A stretch of 64,000 bases of DNA, taken from contig NC_049979.1 of NCBI RefSeq assembly GCF_000003815.2, positions 12,897,560 through 12,961,559 of the forward strand, read 5' to 3'. The stretch comes from Branchiostoma floridae. Taxonomy: Eukaryota; Chordata; Leptocardii; Amphioxiformes; Branchiostomatidae. The position numbers and the translations under genes are program-made. This document shows, in pieces, positions 1 to 13,834 of the stretch. How positions within the stretch are numbered: the stretch's first letter is position 1; every line of letters begins with the position of its first letter. The notes below the pieces were generated by a model. That model did not search any database, was not told the DNA's origin, and was given only the letters and a program-made list of their open reading frames with translations.

Positions 1-20
1 TTTGTCAACTCTCTCTTTCT

Positions 21-24
<4 letters not shown>

Positions 25-52
<28 letters not shown>
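25..52. repeat. (CT)n microsatellite
   Basis: An uninterrupted CT dinucleotide run of about 28 bases, preceded by CT-rich sequence from base 9. Confidence 0.9.
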
Positions 53-55
<3 letters not shown>

Positions 56-1811
56 GTAGCCTTTCCCCTAATTGATATTCCAGGCATTCATTCACCAGGT
101 CATAAGGTATATTTTCAACTTGGAAGTTTTTGGCGTCTGAAATTGTTGGCTAGGAGAGGGAATGGTGCCACAACCTTGACAACAGATGTCACTTCTGCTT
201 TTTAACAACAGGCCACAATTTGGTTGTTTTCCATTATGTCAGTATAATATCATTACTGGTCCTTTATTAGCTTTTCATTTGGCTGTTTCTTTATTTACTC
301 TTTTGCTTCATGCTAGTCAAGGCCTGTTTGTAGCTAGTTTCATGTTACTCATTATGGGTTGGCCAAATGAAAGTGTGTTGCCTGGATGCCAGTGTATTAG
401 GTTTAGGGCACCCTCAGACTTGTAAGAGTGTGTGGGCTTTTGGATTTTGGTTGAGGCTTGAGTCAAGAGTATAAGTGGACAATGGGTTGTGTGTCTGCAT
501 TGGTACATGTATTTCAAGTCGTCTTGTTCACAAGACCCGTCTATCTCAATAACACCATAGCACCATTTTCTGGTCTTCCATTCAAAATTAGACTACAGAT
601 TCTTGTCTGTTAGTCACTAAACAAATGGTAAATAGACTTTTTTCCCCTATGGTGTCCTTCAGAGAAGACAAAAAGTTTACATGAAATCAGGACTGTTTCC
701 AGGGGCCATCCTTCCCTCCTGGGACGGAAATTTGCTTACTAGCTATTGGATGGGGGAAAATTTCATTTCCATTGTAAAAAAAATCTGAACGTCATTTTCC
801 TTGGCATGAAATGACAGATTTAACAAAGCAAATTAACAATGAGTAGGATGAGGGGAAAAATTATATCTGGAGACAGCACTGTATGAAATGTAGGACTTGT
901 ATCAGGTAGCAGGAAAAAGCACGACTCAGCCAGCTTGCTGTTTTCAAAAATCCACAGAATGAGAGAGATAACTACTTAATGTGATCAGGCAGTGGCATAT
1001 GTTCTTGTGCTTCACACTTGCACTTGCGCAAAAATGGAATCAAAATGAATTCGCAAGTTGCCTAGATTATCAAATGGTTTGTCCCTGGGAAGGGACTGTC
1101 CATTTGTGCACTACAGTATAAACTCTGATCAACTGAGTAAAGCATTATCTCGATAGTTTAGTCTGGAGCCCATAAGTTTGTCACTGGTCATTTATCATCC
1201 ACCAAGGTGGTGTGGTTATGGAGAGAAGTGGTCCAAGTTTATTTTCTTTTTCTAGATATGAGCATTATGAATATAAACCTTGAGTGTAGCACTGTTAGTT
1301 ATGGGAGGGACATCCACGCTGTTCAATGTGCACTTCATAATTCATTAAAATAATGAAGTTTCCTTATCCTAGATATCTATTTGATGCGGAGAGATCTAAA
1401 ACTTAAAAGTATCATTCAGCAATTACCCTTTCTATCCAAGTTTAATTGTGTAGTCTTGAGCAACAATCAAATGAGATTAATTGCCTATTCATAAAAAAAT
1501 TTACTTGGGTAATACATGTACTTTGCTGGTAGAATCATTTTCTTAAAGCCTGATGCCCCCACAAATATGATATATAGCTCTAGTAGGTAACTGTTGCAAA
1601 CACTGAAACAGAGGTCTCAAGAATGCCTCTGTGTCTCCCATGTGCACCAAACCCACCACAACTGTGAGATGCTTGTCCTCCCAAGTCACAGCTCCAGTGA
1701 CAGCCCATGTTTACAGGCAGATAACACCTGCCATTCTGACTGTCTACCCACAATACAACAGAATCTGAACTCCCTATCAAACAGATCAGTCACATTTTGT
1801 TGTAAATTGTA

Positions 1812-1989
1812 TACAGTAGAAGCCAGTTAATTGCACTTCGGATTAATGCACACTTCTGTTAACTGCACGGAGTCCCCAAATCCCAAACCGGTGTGGTCCA
1901 GCTAGATAACTTTACATTATTGTACCAGCCAGATAATTGCACGAAAGTCACTGGCAAATAGGCCGTGCAATTAAGCGGCTTGTACTGTA
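1812..1989. mobile_element. Pogo/Tigger-like MITE
   Basis: A 178-bp element, counting the flanking TA on each side. The left end reads TACAGTAGAAGCCAGTTAAT and the reverse complement of the right end reads TACAGTACAAGCCGCTTAAT. The ends are therefore imperfect inverted repeats starting CAGT next to a TA target duplication, the pattern of Tc1/mariner-pogo elements. There is no coding capacity, so it is non-autonomous. Confidence 0.75.
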
Positions 1990-2352
1990 CCGGTTCCTGG
2001 CCAGAGAGACCCATAGGGAAGCAAGTTACTTCACTGTTGTGTTTTGGAAAAGTAAACAGCTTCTGGCCACTTGTTAGTGAACTGGAAGATGTTACTACCA
2101 TCATCCATTCAGTGTGTGTTTTACCTCACAAGTCACATGGTAGGTTGGACAACCAGGCTGAGAAAGTGTCATCTTTGCTGTTTGCTGCCTGATGGGCTCA
2201 TGTACTGTAGGGCAAGTACCTACTCAGGGTTGTTGGTGATAGATGCTGGATAGTCTAGGCCGTGGGAGACAGCTTTTCAAATTGCCTTGAAGTAACACTC
2301 TGCAAGAAACCTCTAGGGCAGTCTGATGTCCTTCAGTGTGTTTTCTACTGCA

Positions 2353-5300
2353 GAGACTCGCATTTCCAACAACATTCCCACAATTAAATGGAGGACACGT
2401 CAGGTACCACAGTTCTGTTGCTTTCTTTCAAAACCTCTCTGCAGCTGGTTGTCTCTTTCTCAGATCCAAACCTACATATTAAACAGTTCCTTGAAAAGAC
2501 TACAGAAGCAGTGCCCCCCTCCATGTACAGCTGCACAGAGATGAACGTTGATAGGTGCACACGTTATAAGTCACAGTTACAATATGCTGTCAGAGAACAT
2601 TAAGTACATAAACTTGCATCCCACTGAGCTGCTGATCACAGACTTGGCTGCCTGCAGTCAAGGTGTTGTTGTACACAAGTCCCTTTCCACCAAAGACTTT
2701 CTAGGATTCTTAGGGGCTTAAGATACCCTGTCTTAAGAAGTGCACAGATCATCATGTGACAGATGGGTTCTGCCAACTCTGTATCTGCTGGTTAAAAGTT
2801 GGGAACAGTGCGCAGTCTGTCCTTGTCACTGTCAGTGTGATTTGGGATCCTGCATATGTTAAGAAACACCCGGTTCCAATTTTCCAAATCGTGGTAAGGG
2901 AAAGCTAGCGTAGAGAAAATGAGAAATCCTCCCTGTGTGTTAGCAATGTTTATACTATAAAAAAAACTGGCTCCCTCCAGGTTTCTTCTCTCCAGCAGTT
3001 CCCAGTATGTATGTTATGGGTTGTATCAGTGCCTTGAAGGTTAACACGGTTCCCGTACATCACAACATGTCTTTGGATGTGCATCAGTTTTGGCACATTT
3101 TTGGGCTGCCTCGTGTTTCACAGTGGGCTGGCTGCCGGCTGCCTCCCAGCGCTCTGACATCATCAGTAACCCCTGGATCTCGACCTCTGCCCTTGTACAC
3201 TGGCCCACTGCCATGCAAACATCCCTGCTGCTATTTTGACATCCAGGAATAGGCTTAGTCTGGTTGCATAACATGACTCTGCATGGGGGATAATGGAAAA
3301 TACCAGATGATGATGAAGGAATTTGTTACTGGTGTGGATTCAGCTCATTGCTGTTGGGTCGTTGATAAGTGTAGCAACTTGTATGAAGAGGTGAGGGTAC
3401 CCTATATATCCAGTCTTGATGTAGACATGTCCAGGAATGTTTTATGGATGCCTGTATATTACTGTAGGATGCAGACTTCTGGTGCTGCTGGATATGTGCC
3501 ATCACTGATGAAGAAGAAACCACCCTGCCAAGCCCAGGTTCCATGTGGTCCAGGTTTATCCTATGAGCCTACACAACCCTGATTCCCTCTCTAGACCGCT
3601 CTCCTGAGACACACTGCAGAGTACCTTACCAACAAAGGTGGATCAGAGGGATATGATGTGATAGAAGGCTGTCATAGTTCACCAGACTCAACATATCAAT
3701 GCAAAATGTGACAATGCCTTGTCCTTAAATGGCTGTTGTACCTTGGACCCCAAGTCCAAAGTATACAATAGACAGCAGATGTGTTTGCTTGGGACAACTG
3801 TCTGCAGTTAGACCCTGTTCACATGAGAAAATTGCAAGTGAGTTAAACAAGGAATCCGATTGAAATTTTCTATCGGATTAAAAAAAATGTGTTCACATGA
3901 GTTTTATACAATCGGATTAAACTCAAACTTGCGACCGCGACCACACAATCGGATTAAACTCTTTACCGCGGCACGCGTCGTGTTTCCAACGACCACCGCG
4001 GGCACTTGTAGTTTCTCCAAAATGTTGCCAGACTGCCTCATAATTTTTGAAGGATGAAGCGACATCGATATTGATTATAACTGTTGAGAAATCGGCCGGC
4101 TTTGGTCAGATTTTGACGCGTCGACGGTCCGCAACACACACTGACGAAAGTGGCGGCTTCTAGGTCATACGGGGTCATTGGGATAGTCTATTAAATTGGG
4201 GGTGGAAATGTTAAGCGCGGTGTGATTATACTCCACATTTAACTATATAAAATGTATCCGTTGCAGAAGTTGCATAAATAGGGGAAACTGCTACCAAAAC
4301 ATTTGACTTTATCACGTATTTATCTGAAATAAAAGTCTGTGTTTCGTTTAAAAAAGCTGCTCGCCCATGCTTGCATGCAGTGAAGTGACCCAAGCTCGAA
4401 AATTCTGTTTGGACACGCTTCCGACTGTTTTTCTCGTAGAATATTTGCCTTTTTAGTGGTGTTGGGACATTGCCTCCAACAATAGAAGAGAAACAAAACC
4501 ACACATGTTATTTTCATGGGCTATATTGCCAAAATGAACCAGTCAGTCTTCTGCCGCACTGCCGATTTTCGGCAACAACCGGTGCACATGTTCCGGCAAA
4601 TCTTGCGGCGTCCGGTTGTTAACCATAGCGGTAAGATGCAAACTTGCCCATAAACTTCTTTTCTATTCCGTGTATGATACTTTTTTGTCATGTTGTAGGT
4701 ATGGTTGTATGTATAATGTCCACTGTACCTGTATGTATGACGTCAAAACCATGAAACAAGCCCGAATCCAATCCAATTGTGTTCAGATGGGCGATTCTGG
4801 TCAATCGGATTGCGCGGCAATCGGATTGCGCGCGCTGAATCCACCTCCCGAGGTGGATTGCAATCCAAGTCAATCCAATCCAAAATGGGCAATCCAATCG
4901 GATTAGTTCTGTTCACATGGCTTTGGATTGGTCACTTTAATCGGATTCCTCGTTTAACTCACTTGCTTTTTTCCCATGTGAACGGGGTCTAAAAGTTCAA
5001 CATTGAGACATGACGTTCCGGTTACATTGAGACATGACATTCCAGTTACTTTATTTCATATTGATGAGTGAGCTCACATTTCCATAGATCACACTTTATA
5101 TTGCTAACTAGTAATACAGGTACAGGAATCTCAGAATTCCTACCTAATTTAGTAGTACTCCAGGTTCCATGAAATAAACTCAGTTTTTTTTACTAGCTGA
5201 ACAGTGTGGCAAATGTTTGTACTCATGCAACAGGAATCAAGAAGGCAACCAAGGTGAAAAAAACAACTGTAGGGCTTTTCTATGGAAATATGTATAGGGC

Positions 5301-8300
5301 TTAATCCTTCTAAGGTACCATTTTATTTACCATTTTATTACAGTAGACTGAATCATCCAACTTGGGTGAAAATGAGTGCCATGCTTCGGCATCCTCTTGG
5401 ATGGGAGGTGTTTGAAGAGAGAGACACCACACATATGAACTTAATAAGAAAACATGCCTTCCTCGTGTGACTGGTTTATACCTATTAGGTATTGTACGAA
5501 AACTGGTATATTGTGCCTTAAAATGTCAACTGGTTTTCCAAAAAACAAGTTAAAAAAAAATTGGCTGCAATTCTAATGTCAGGTTCCCTTTGCCAAAACT
5601 TGCTGCTGCTTGGCATTGCAGCCTCTCCAGGTTGGAACCTCTGATCGGCCACCCTCTGCAGCAAATGCTAGCTCGGAACAACAGCATAATGGGCCATAAT
5701 TCCATCCACGGCTCATTCCAGCAGAGTTCCAGGATCACAGCGCATTTATCTTCCAGTGAACCCTGCTCCAAGGTAGGCAGTGACCTCCAGCAGCACCCTG
5801 GGATGGACCAATCAGAAGGACATCTTGGAAGGCCCTGCACCTGTCACAATGAACCCTTGGGAGAATGTTGTAGTGAATGAAACTCTTGCTGGAGAGATTT
5901 GTCTTGGATGGAAAGCTAAACTGTCTGAAATGCCATTCATCCAAAGTCATGGCCTTCTCATGCAGGATCATTACATATTCGGTGTGTATGCAATAATGGT
6001 CATCATCATGGCTGTTACCAGAAATGATGTAACCTCCCTCACTTACAATAAGCCTGGCCATACCTATGGGGTCATGATTATGTGTTAGACCCATACTGTG
6101 AGTGAGGTCAAATGTAAGTAACTTTTCATCACATACTTGCTCAAAATTTATTAATAGAGGTAGCTTTTCTTTACTATCAAATTTAGTTTTCCTATTGAGT
6201 TCTTTTGTTCTATAACTTCAACAATGGGGGTTACAGGCCCCTAACTCAGGAATATTACAACTGATTGATTGAAAAGGCTTTGGGCCTTTTTTCCCACCCC
6301 AGCACGCCCTCTGGGAGAGCCTCAAGATCAATTGTGACCTACCTCTAGAGGTCAAATCTGACCAATCAGAGAATGGGCAGCCAGCAGACTGTTTGGGTGA
6401 AGTTGTTGGCAGTCATGGTATGGTGGTGAGGAGGCCCACACCCCATTCCAAGGGTTGGCTCCTAAAATTAGGACCTCATGAAGGTAGAAGGGGAGATATG
6501 TGAAGGAACAGTAACTATGGGATAGTGTATGTATCCAGAAAGGCAATATTGGTGTCTGGCAGACTGAGAACTCCCTTCTCTGCTGTTTCTGAACTGTTGT
6601 CCAAGTCTTTTAAGGGGAGGGCATACAGTGGTTGGAAGAGCTGATGACTATTGGAGCAAACTTGTGTTCACCAGGGTATTCTTATACAAGCATGACTGTC
6701 AAGGCTGGGGTATACCAAGGACACTATAAATATGTATATACTTTGTTTAACTATCCATATATGTAAACTGTATACATCCTTTGGTATACATGTAGTCTGA
6801 GTTGATATTGCATAGTATATTGGTATGTGCATGTAACTCATGTGTAATACACATTGAAAAAATTATGAAGATTGCCAGATAAATGTTTGGATTTCCAATT
6901 TATGAATATTAAAGTAATGTTAGATACATATTTTAGGTACTTGTGCACATTTTAGATGAAACTACATGTATATTTCCAACAGTTCCCAGAGGCTTTTCGA
7001 ATGTCAATTGTAGTACAATGCCTACAGATACTTAAATAAGTGTACCTAGAGGCTAGTAAAGTTCTGTCTGGATTTCGTATCCTGTTAGCAGCGACTACTC
7101 TGTGTATTCTGATAGTCATGTTTTACAGTGAAAGGTATCTTGTACAAATACTTTGACTTTGGTACCTATCCTCCAGGCAGTACAGAGTACTAGTATTTTG
7201 CACGACAGACAGGGAACAAAGGGATGCCATTGAAGTATTGTCATGGCCATTTCAAGAACAGACTAAATCTGTTGGGAGAAAGCAAAAAGCAAATGTGTGA
7301 TGATAATTAGATAAGAGCTTGTTTGTGCTGGCCTTCCAGCAGCATCATATTCCTCTGAAGCTATGGTGCTAAGAAGCAGTTAAGGGCACCTGATCGATAT
7401 GTTTGCCTTGCCTCTTTACGCCGGTCCTTTTTCACGACCCACCCACACATCTTGCTTCCAAGTTCTCTCTCTGGTTAGGGAGAAGTCCAAGACAACCACT
7501 AAGTATGCATAGAGCTGAAGCTGTAGTAGGGACCCACCCTGCTGCTATGCAGTCCTCCCTCTTACCCTGGCCACAAAGGTACCAGGCAGGCTTTTGTGGT
7601 TACATGCCCCTTGCTAGCTCCAATAGCACCAACAAGTCTCCCTGATCAGACAGATTTGTTCACATGTGCACCAAGTGTTTACTCTAAGAGCTGCTGGCTT
7701 CTCTGTGGGTCTCTTTAAATACAAAATGGTCTGGGTGAGCACGGTAGAGCTTTTGTTGTCCAAGCACCAAAGCTGTTTTTGTAGAAAAGTTAACCAATAT
7801 TCACCATTGTCTCCTGACCAAAAGAGGCCTGTTTTTATCTTTTCATCTGGCTGATAAAAGAGGGAATTGTGTGCATAGGCTATAATAACTCACTTATGAC
7901 TCCTGCCATTGTGTGCTATTGTGGCGCATGTTTTACCAGGTCCGACTTGCTCAAACATTACGTGGGGCAGTGAGCAATGGCAAACATCACCTGTTGGGTG
8001 TAATGGCATTTTTGATAAAGCTCGTGTGTGCACATATCCACTTTATTGATTGGTGTCGTGCTGACACAGTCTTGTGTCTACCCAACTTAATCATAGAAAA
8101 CCTGGCCTATATTCCCTTCCTTTAGATGCCAATGTTGGCAAACACAGAAATGGTATGTTTTTGTTTCTTACTTCTGAGGTGTTGGGACTGTATTTGCATG
8201 AACACACAGCAAGGGTACTGTTCAAAGGGAATTTCCAGTCAGCTGAACAAGAAGGATTTGTCCTCATTAGTCTTACCTCTCATTAGCTTCAAATACTTCA

Positions 8301-8772
8301 ACCACTACACCCCGTAAACATCCTATCTTCACTTAAAGCAATACCAATTTCTCAGAATGATTGACCTGACCTTGTGCTGAACTTGGGTAGGCTGTAAGAG
8401 TGATATATGGACTACGATGGCTGTAAAGCAATCTGGGTTTTACAATGTGTGTCTGAAGCTATGGTTGTTACCTAATGACCATGTGGGGAAAGTCATAACC
8501 ATTTGATGCTGTTCAGGTCATTGACTCTGATTTTCTCCCATATGATATCTATCATTAGGTTGTGATGCACAAGTTCTTATCTTGTTTTCTTTCTTTTGTA
8601 GAGTCCCTGTAACTGGATGCTGCCATCAGAAAGCCATCTCCAGTCCAAGCACCAACACTGGCAACAGCAACAGCAGAGAGGTGTTGTAGGCCTAACAGTA
8701 ACGGGCAGAAGTGCCTCAGTTCTCTGGATGCCATCACATGTGCTGTTTGGGCGCAGAGCATCGGGAGGCTGA
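2353..8772 (+). CDS. Weak model: 3' part of unidentified plus-strand gene
   Basis: Three candidate exons join in phase: 2353-2402 (after ctactgcag, before CAG|GTACC), 5622-5772 (after cattgcag, before AAG|GTAGGC) and 8602-8772 (after a pyrimidine-rich tract ending ttttgtag). Exon 1 ends two bases into a codon and exon 2 supplies one base, giving Ser; exon 2 ends in phase 0. About 124 codons are visible, rich in Ser, Gln and His, and I do not recognise the protein. A poly(A) signal at 9113 fits a 3' end. The last exon could instead be read one base later, ending at 8687. The model could be a non-coding transcript or chance. Confidence 0.3.
3810..4989. mobile_element. 1.18 kb inverted-repeat DNA element with AATCCGATT subterminal repeats
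   Basis: The ends are long imperfect inverted repeats: left GACCCTGTTCACATGAGAAA, reverse complement of right GACCCCGTTCACATGGGAAA. The similarity continues for about 50 bases through GTGAGTTAAAC and GGAATCCGATT. The motif AATCCGATT or its complement recurs near both ends. The flanks are TTA on the left and TAA on the right, so a TA or degenerate TWA target site is possible; a PIF/Harbinger-like or other cut-and-paste origin is inferred. Nothing between the ends codes for a transposase. Confidence 0.8.
5622..5772 (+). CDS. Candidate exon, unidentified protein (50 codons)
   Basis: This is the best-supported exon of the weak plus-strand model. It is open for 50 codons plus one leading base, has usable splice sites on both sides, and the peptide (starting LSRLEPLIGHPLQQ) has ordinary composition with a Ser-rich end. 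I know no family it belongs to. Confidence 0.35.
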
Positions 8773-9135
8773 CAGCACAGATACTGTTTTTGCCTCTCTG
8801 ATCTCAAGAGACAGATGACCCAACTCTCATCTTGAATTCGTGATTTAAAAATGTACCTCAACTATTTTTAACATGTTTGTTAGCCCGGTTGTTTTTTTGA
8901 GTCAGTTTCACCCCATTTGACCTATATAAGTGACAACGAAGCGTCTGTTTGACTAGCGCAGGGTGTGGTAAGTTCCTAACTGAAATGGCTGCTACCATGG
9001 TTACCTTATCCAAGGACTTGCACCCTGTGGTCAGTTTATCTGTTCAGTGTGGGACCAAATACTGAAAAATATTATGTATAAAAGAGTTGTATATATTTGT
9101 TTTAAGTACCTCAATAAAACACATATGAAGTGCTT
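8602..9135 (+). other. Candidate terminal exon and 3'UTR with poly(A) signal
   Basis: A strong acceptor (ttttctttcttttgtag) is followed by 56 open codons and TGA at 8770-8772, then about 340 bases of AT-rich DNA with AATAAA at 9113-9118. Together these look like the 3' end of a plus-strand transcript. The reading frame is uncertain: the frame one base later stops at TAG 8685-8687. Confidence 0.4.
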
Positions 9136-9932
9136 CCCTGGTCAGAAAACTCAGTTTGTCCGTGTGTCCAGTGCCAGTTAGAAAAAAGGTTAAGTGACCC
9201 CCAGAATTTCAAACATATTACAGAGTTTGTTCACCACCTCCCAGAGAACCTTGTCCAGTGTAAGCCCTTGGGTGTTGATCAAACATGGGGGGATGAGAGA
9301 AGAGATTATCTGTCTTGCTGAGGTTACAGCACATAACAGCCCCACAGACACACTGGTGCTTGTCACCTGAGATACTAGGACACGGCAAATGGACCCCAAC
9401 GAACATGTTCTCCAAAGGTACAAACAGGTAACGTCAACATAGTGATAAACACCGCACAATGAGGCCAACTAATCTCCTTCCTCAAAAATACCTCGCAAAA
9501 TGATATTGGATTTCCTGCTTGGAAGGGTGTATGATTTCATACTTGCCAAAGGGTACCTGGTTGCGCCTGATTAGAATGAGAATGGGAGGCTTGGTTCACA
9601 ATGGGCTTACAGGTTATTGGGTCTAAGTAAATGCCAAGATTTTGTGCTGGCCTTTTCATTGGCACTCAGACGTTCTGTTAATGGACAGAACGACTCAGTC
9701 GGATTGAATGTCCTGTGGGCTTTTCGAAAAACAAGGCAGAGGTGTTGAGGAGCTAGGTTTACACAATTGCAAAGAAATGCTGGTCAACCTATGAATAGGG
9801 GCATTTAGTCCTGACTACCAAAGAAAAATGAGCAGGGCCACTGCAGACTAGTAAATGAATGAGTGCTTTAACTGCCTGACTATACAACACAACCAAGGGC
9901 TTAATTCTCCCCTGATTACTAAACTGTTACAG

Positions 9933-9953
9933 CCAAGATTACTGTAATCTTGG
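9933..9953. repeat. Perfect 21-bp palindrome
   Basis: CCAAGATTAC and its exact reverse complement flank a single T. It lies in otherwise unannotated intergenic DNA. Confidence 0.85.
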
Positions 9954-10519
9954 TGATTTTCGTTGCAGACTACTTTCATTGCAAGGTCCTTATGACCCAG
10001 TATGTTTGCAACAGGAAATGTCTGTATATGTTATGTACACAAGTTTGGAATTATAGCATCTGACTCACCACCAGCATTGCTGTGTTTACAGTCACAGCTT
10101 TGGTACTGCCATCAGGAAGGTAAACTTCTTGATCCCTCGTATGCCATACTTTGGTGTAAAATCGTTGAAAGAAATAATTGATATGACGGGTGATCCATAA
10201 GTTCTTGGCCTCATCCAGAAATGATAAGCACAATAAAAATTCCCAGGCATTTTTCAGTATCCTCCTTATTCAAATCATTGCAGTCATTACTTTCCAGGCA
10301 ACGAAAATCAGGGGTGAGAAAAACAAGGGTGAACTGTGATCAGGCGCATGGGACGAGTTCAATTGAAGACATTGTCAAAATGATTCCCTTCGTATTTTAA
10401 GTACATGTAGAAAGAAGTGGGTATCTGTCTGACTTTCAACAGAACAAGTTGACCCACACCTCAGGTCGCAGCTCAAATGTTTCTTAAATTTTTTACTTCT
10501 TTCTTTAATACCTAACATA

Positions 10520-10619
10520 NNNNNNNNNNNNNNNNNNNNNNNNNNNNNNNNNNNNNNNNNNNNNNNNNNNNNNNNNNNNNNNNNNNNNNNNNNNNNNNNN
10601 NNNNNNNNNNNNNNNNNNN
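10520..10619. other. Assembly gap (100 N)
   Basis: One hundred N, a conventional fixed-size placeholder, so the real length is unknown. Confidence 0.99.
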
Positions 10620-12391
10620 CTAACCTCTGCTTGGAGAGTACCTGGTAGGGTCATTGATGTTCATGTGCTTCAGAATGCATAACAGTGCTGCAGCTGCATG
10701 AAGGCACCGATGTATACTAGGAATCAAATAAACCTAGATAGGTAACATTAGTACAGGTTCCAGGAAACCTAAAATAGAGGCAGTAAGACATTTAGTGCAA
10801 CCTCCAGTGTCAAATGTAAATAAAGATGTATATATTACCAAACCCCATTTATGGAGAAAATGGTCATCTGTTGACATCCTCCACATATCCATCCCTCTCA
10901 TGCTGTGTTTTTCATCAGTAATTTGCCAGTACCTGACAATAGCGAGGAACCAGGACTTTAAAAAATACTATATTGAGCTGTGGGATGGCTTTTATAAAAA
11001 GCCGTGGTAAGTTATAGTGGTAAGTGGAGTGAGCACGAATCATATTGGTATTTTTCAGTCTTACAAATGTGAACTTTGTTTGCAAGTTGTCCAACCTTCT
11101 GTTGTTGTTCTGCTATTCATCGTTGCATCTGTAGCTCTGTATTATTCGGCAGGGGTCCTCATCTCGCTCCCGCATTGTGATGTAGAAATATGAATTGCAG
11201 ATATGGTAGGAACCAGGGGTTTTGTAGAGTCAAGCCGTTTTCAATGAGCATTTCTGAGTGGTTGAGTGGGTCAGGAGTGTTCCCGCCAGAATAATGCCTT
11301 CCCAGGAGAGGTTGCCAACCCCATAGAGAATTAAGAACCATGCAGATGAATGGATAAATGTCTATGTACAACAACAATGGGTCCTTCAAAGCATGCCATT
11401 ACGATAACAGGGACGGCCTTGTTACATGGAGAAAGAAAACCTGAATAATAATCTGCGTCCTCTTGATCATCCGCCGTCTCTGTGCATTAAAATCATATGG
11501 AGTAGTGAGGGAAGCACGTCATCTCCGAGAGTATGGAAATTGAATGATGCGGCTTGTCTGCGGGGGCCAAGTGGGGATTGTGTGCTGAGTGTCCTGATGG
11601 GTTGAAGTACCAGAACTAATCGCTATGGAAAGGGTTTGCCACGCAGCGCCTCCACCCTATCATTGACATCCTCCGACGTCGGTCTGGGACGGGCGGCTGG
11701 TGTTATTCTACTCTGACGTGATCTAAAAGGGGTATGGAGAGGCTACAAAACAACTTGGAAACGCCACCGGGCACGCCAGCTCGACTTGCCTGCGCACTTT
11801 GTCATAAACCACCATAGTCTACTCTATACAGAACGGGACAACACAGAAAAAACTGAAGGGGTTGAGGTATCAACTTCTGCTAGTATTGCAAATGTAAATA
11901 TATATAATAAATAATAAAGCCATTACTAAAACGTGTTCGCCTGTATGACACGGTACAAACTGTACGTCAATTGTATTGGATGAGACCTGTCGATGAAATT
12001 CATACCAACCCCAGATCCGTGTAGCCTAGTACCTACTGCCGCATGGAAATTGTATACACTATACAGTAGTTACCAACGATTGATGCACGTCAGCATCATT
12101 GTGGCTCCATTTTCGAATGCATTACGTCGTGGTCTTTTGCAAAACAAAAAGTATTAAAGATTGTTACAGTTGCAAATGTCTCATAACACCGTTGTTTGGT
12201 TTGCTGGCGTCCCCACTATAGTATACTACAATGTAGTATATCTTCCCTCCGTATTTACACTGATAGGTGCATCACCGCGTCTACCACGGACTGCTAAAGG
12301 TGTAATCTCCAAGCAGATCCTACGGTAGCATAAGACAGTATCAAAAGCTGCCAGAGGAGTGAAGCCGGCTTAGGAGTGTGTTTCGCACCGG

Positions 12392-12491
12392 NNNNNNNNN
12401 NNNNNNNNNNNNNNNNNNNNNNNNNNNNNNNNNNNNNNNNNNNNNNNNNNNNNNNNNNNNNNNNNNNNNNNNNNNNNNNNNNNNNNNNNNN
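12392..12491. other. Assembly gap (100 N)
   Basis: One hundred N. GTAATCTCCAAG at 12302-12313 and its exact complement at 12492-12503 lie on either side, so a hairpin may have blocked sequencing here. Confidence 0.99.
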
Positions 12492-13805
12492 CTTGGAGAT
12501 TACTAAGGTGGCGGTTCTTTGGTTGGCACTGTCGACAGGATGAAGGCCTAAATGAGAGAAGGGCCTTCCCTCTCTCCAACCACGTCGTTTGAATTAATTG
12601 TATATCATAAACACATGCGTGTGTGACGAACATTACATATATAGTGGGACAACAACTAGTCACCACAACTCTGGTTCGCTATGCTGTGTGTATTAAAAGA
12701 GCTGGCCAGTAGTACATGGCATTCCTGCACTCGCACCACTAACGTTATTAATTTAGCCATAAAAGTGCGAAACAAAATACGAGATTACATCTGTTCAATG
12801 GTGCGGAACATATAATTGCATTATGATCACATTGTCATTGGACATGCTAAATTGTTTTGACTTTGAGCGTGCTCAAGAAACATTAGAAAATTGTATTTTG
12901 GTATCATTCCAATGGTGATTGGTCAGCAGGACCTAACCATGCAATAAAAAAATAATAGGTCTTCGATGAGGTTTAAAACATGTCAGGAGATCCCACTTGT
13001 TGCTGCTAACCTCCCCGATAATAACCACAATATCGTGGTGACTTAGGACGTCACTGATCCATGGTTGACCATGGTTTAATAGTAGTCCATGCTTGGTAGG
13101 TTGTCTATTTCGACTGGCACTATGAAGGCTGACAAAACTGACCACGGACGGACCACCGACCGTCGGAGTCAGGACCTACTCTATCCCCTGGACTAGCACT
13201 GCCAGGAATTTTGACAGCCACAAACGGGAGTCAATCAAACCAGTGGTATGAGCTGTAATGATAATTATTTGTGCCAAGTTGCCAACAATAAGATTAAGAG
13301 CGGTCAGTGACTTCTCTTTGGTCAACACGTGAAAGAAACGACAGAGCAATCGATCATTGACCACTCTGACTTGCGTCAGGTTCCAAATTTGGTTGGTGGA
13401 TCGATAGCAGGTACTTCCGCTTGTGCAAGGCGTGCCTCTGACTCACCAGCGCGCTGTGTCGTCACCGGCAGGCCCCAAATTAAGACCAGACGCGTGACGC
13501 CGCTGGGTTAGGGGGTATGCCCGAACTAACTAATTACAAAAACACATGGGCTCACTTCGGCCAAGATGTTGTCATGTATAAAGCAAAGCAGGCATTTGTA
13601 AGTATAGGCAGTTAAAGAGTTTGGTGGAGGAATACGCGAGACGTCACTGTCGGGATTGCCTGGAATGTCCAGTCAGAGTGGTGAGCCCCATCCCACGTCA
13701 CGCCCCCTCGTCCAGCTGAGCGGTCAAGTTGTCACCTTGGTGTGATCACTTGTGTATGTTTACAGGCTCCTAGTTGTGGAACGGAACTACCTCCCATCAG
13801 CCAAA

Positions 13806-13834
13806 CGCACACACACACGCACACACACACACAC
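13806..13834. repeat. (CA)n microsatellite
   Basis: A CA run with two CG interruptions. Confidence 0.9.

Larger units (their letters stand above)
1..2352. other. Left flank, no firm gene
   Basis: Apart from a CT microsatellite and a small MITE I see nothing supportable here. The DNA is AT-rich, open frames are short and none resembles a known protein. If the weak plus-strand gene model starting at 2353 is real, this stretch is intron or 5' flank of that gene. Confidence 0.5.

Noticed and set aside
5780-6088. 102-codon plus-strand frame
   Set aside because: Lies in the presumed intron after 5772, with no homology or splice sites.
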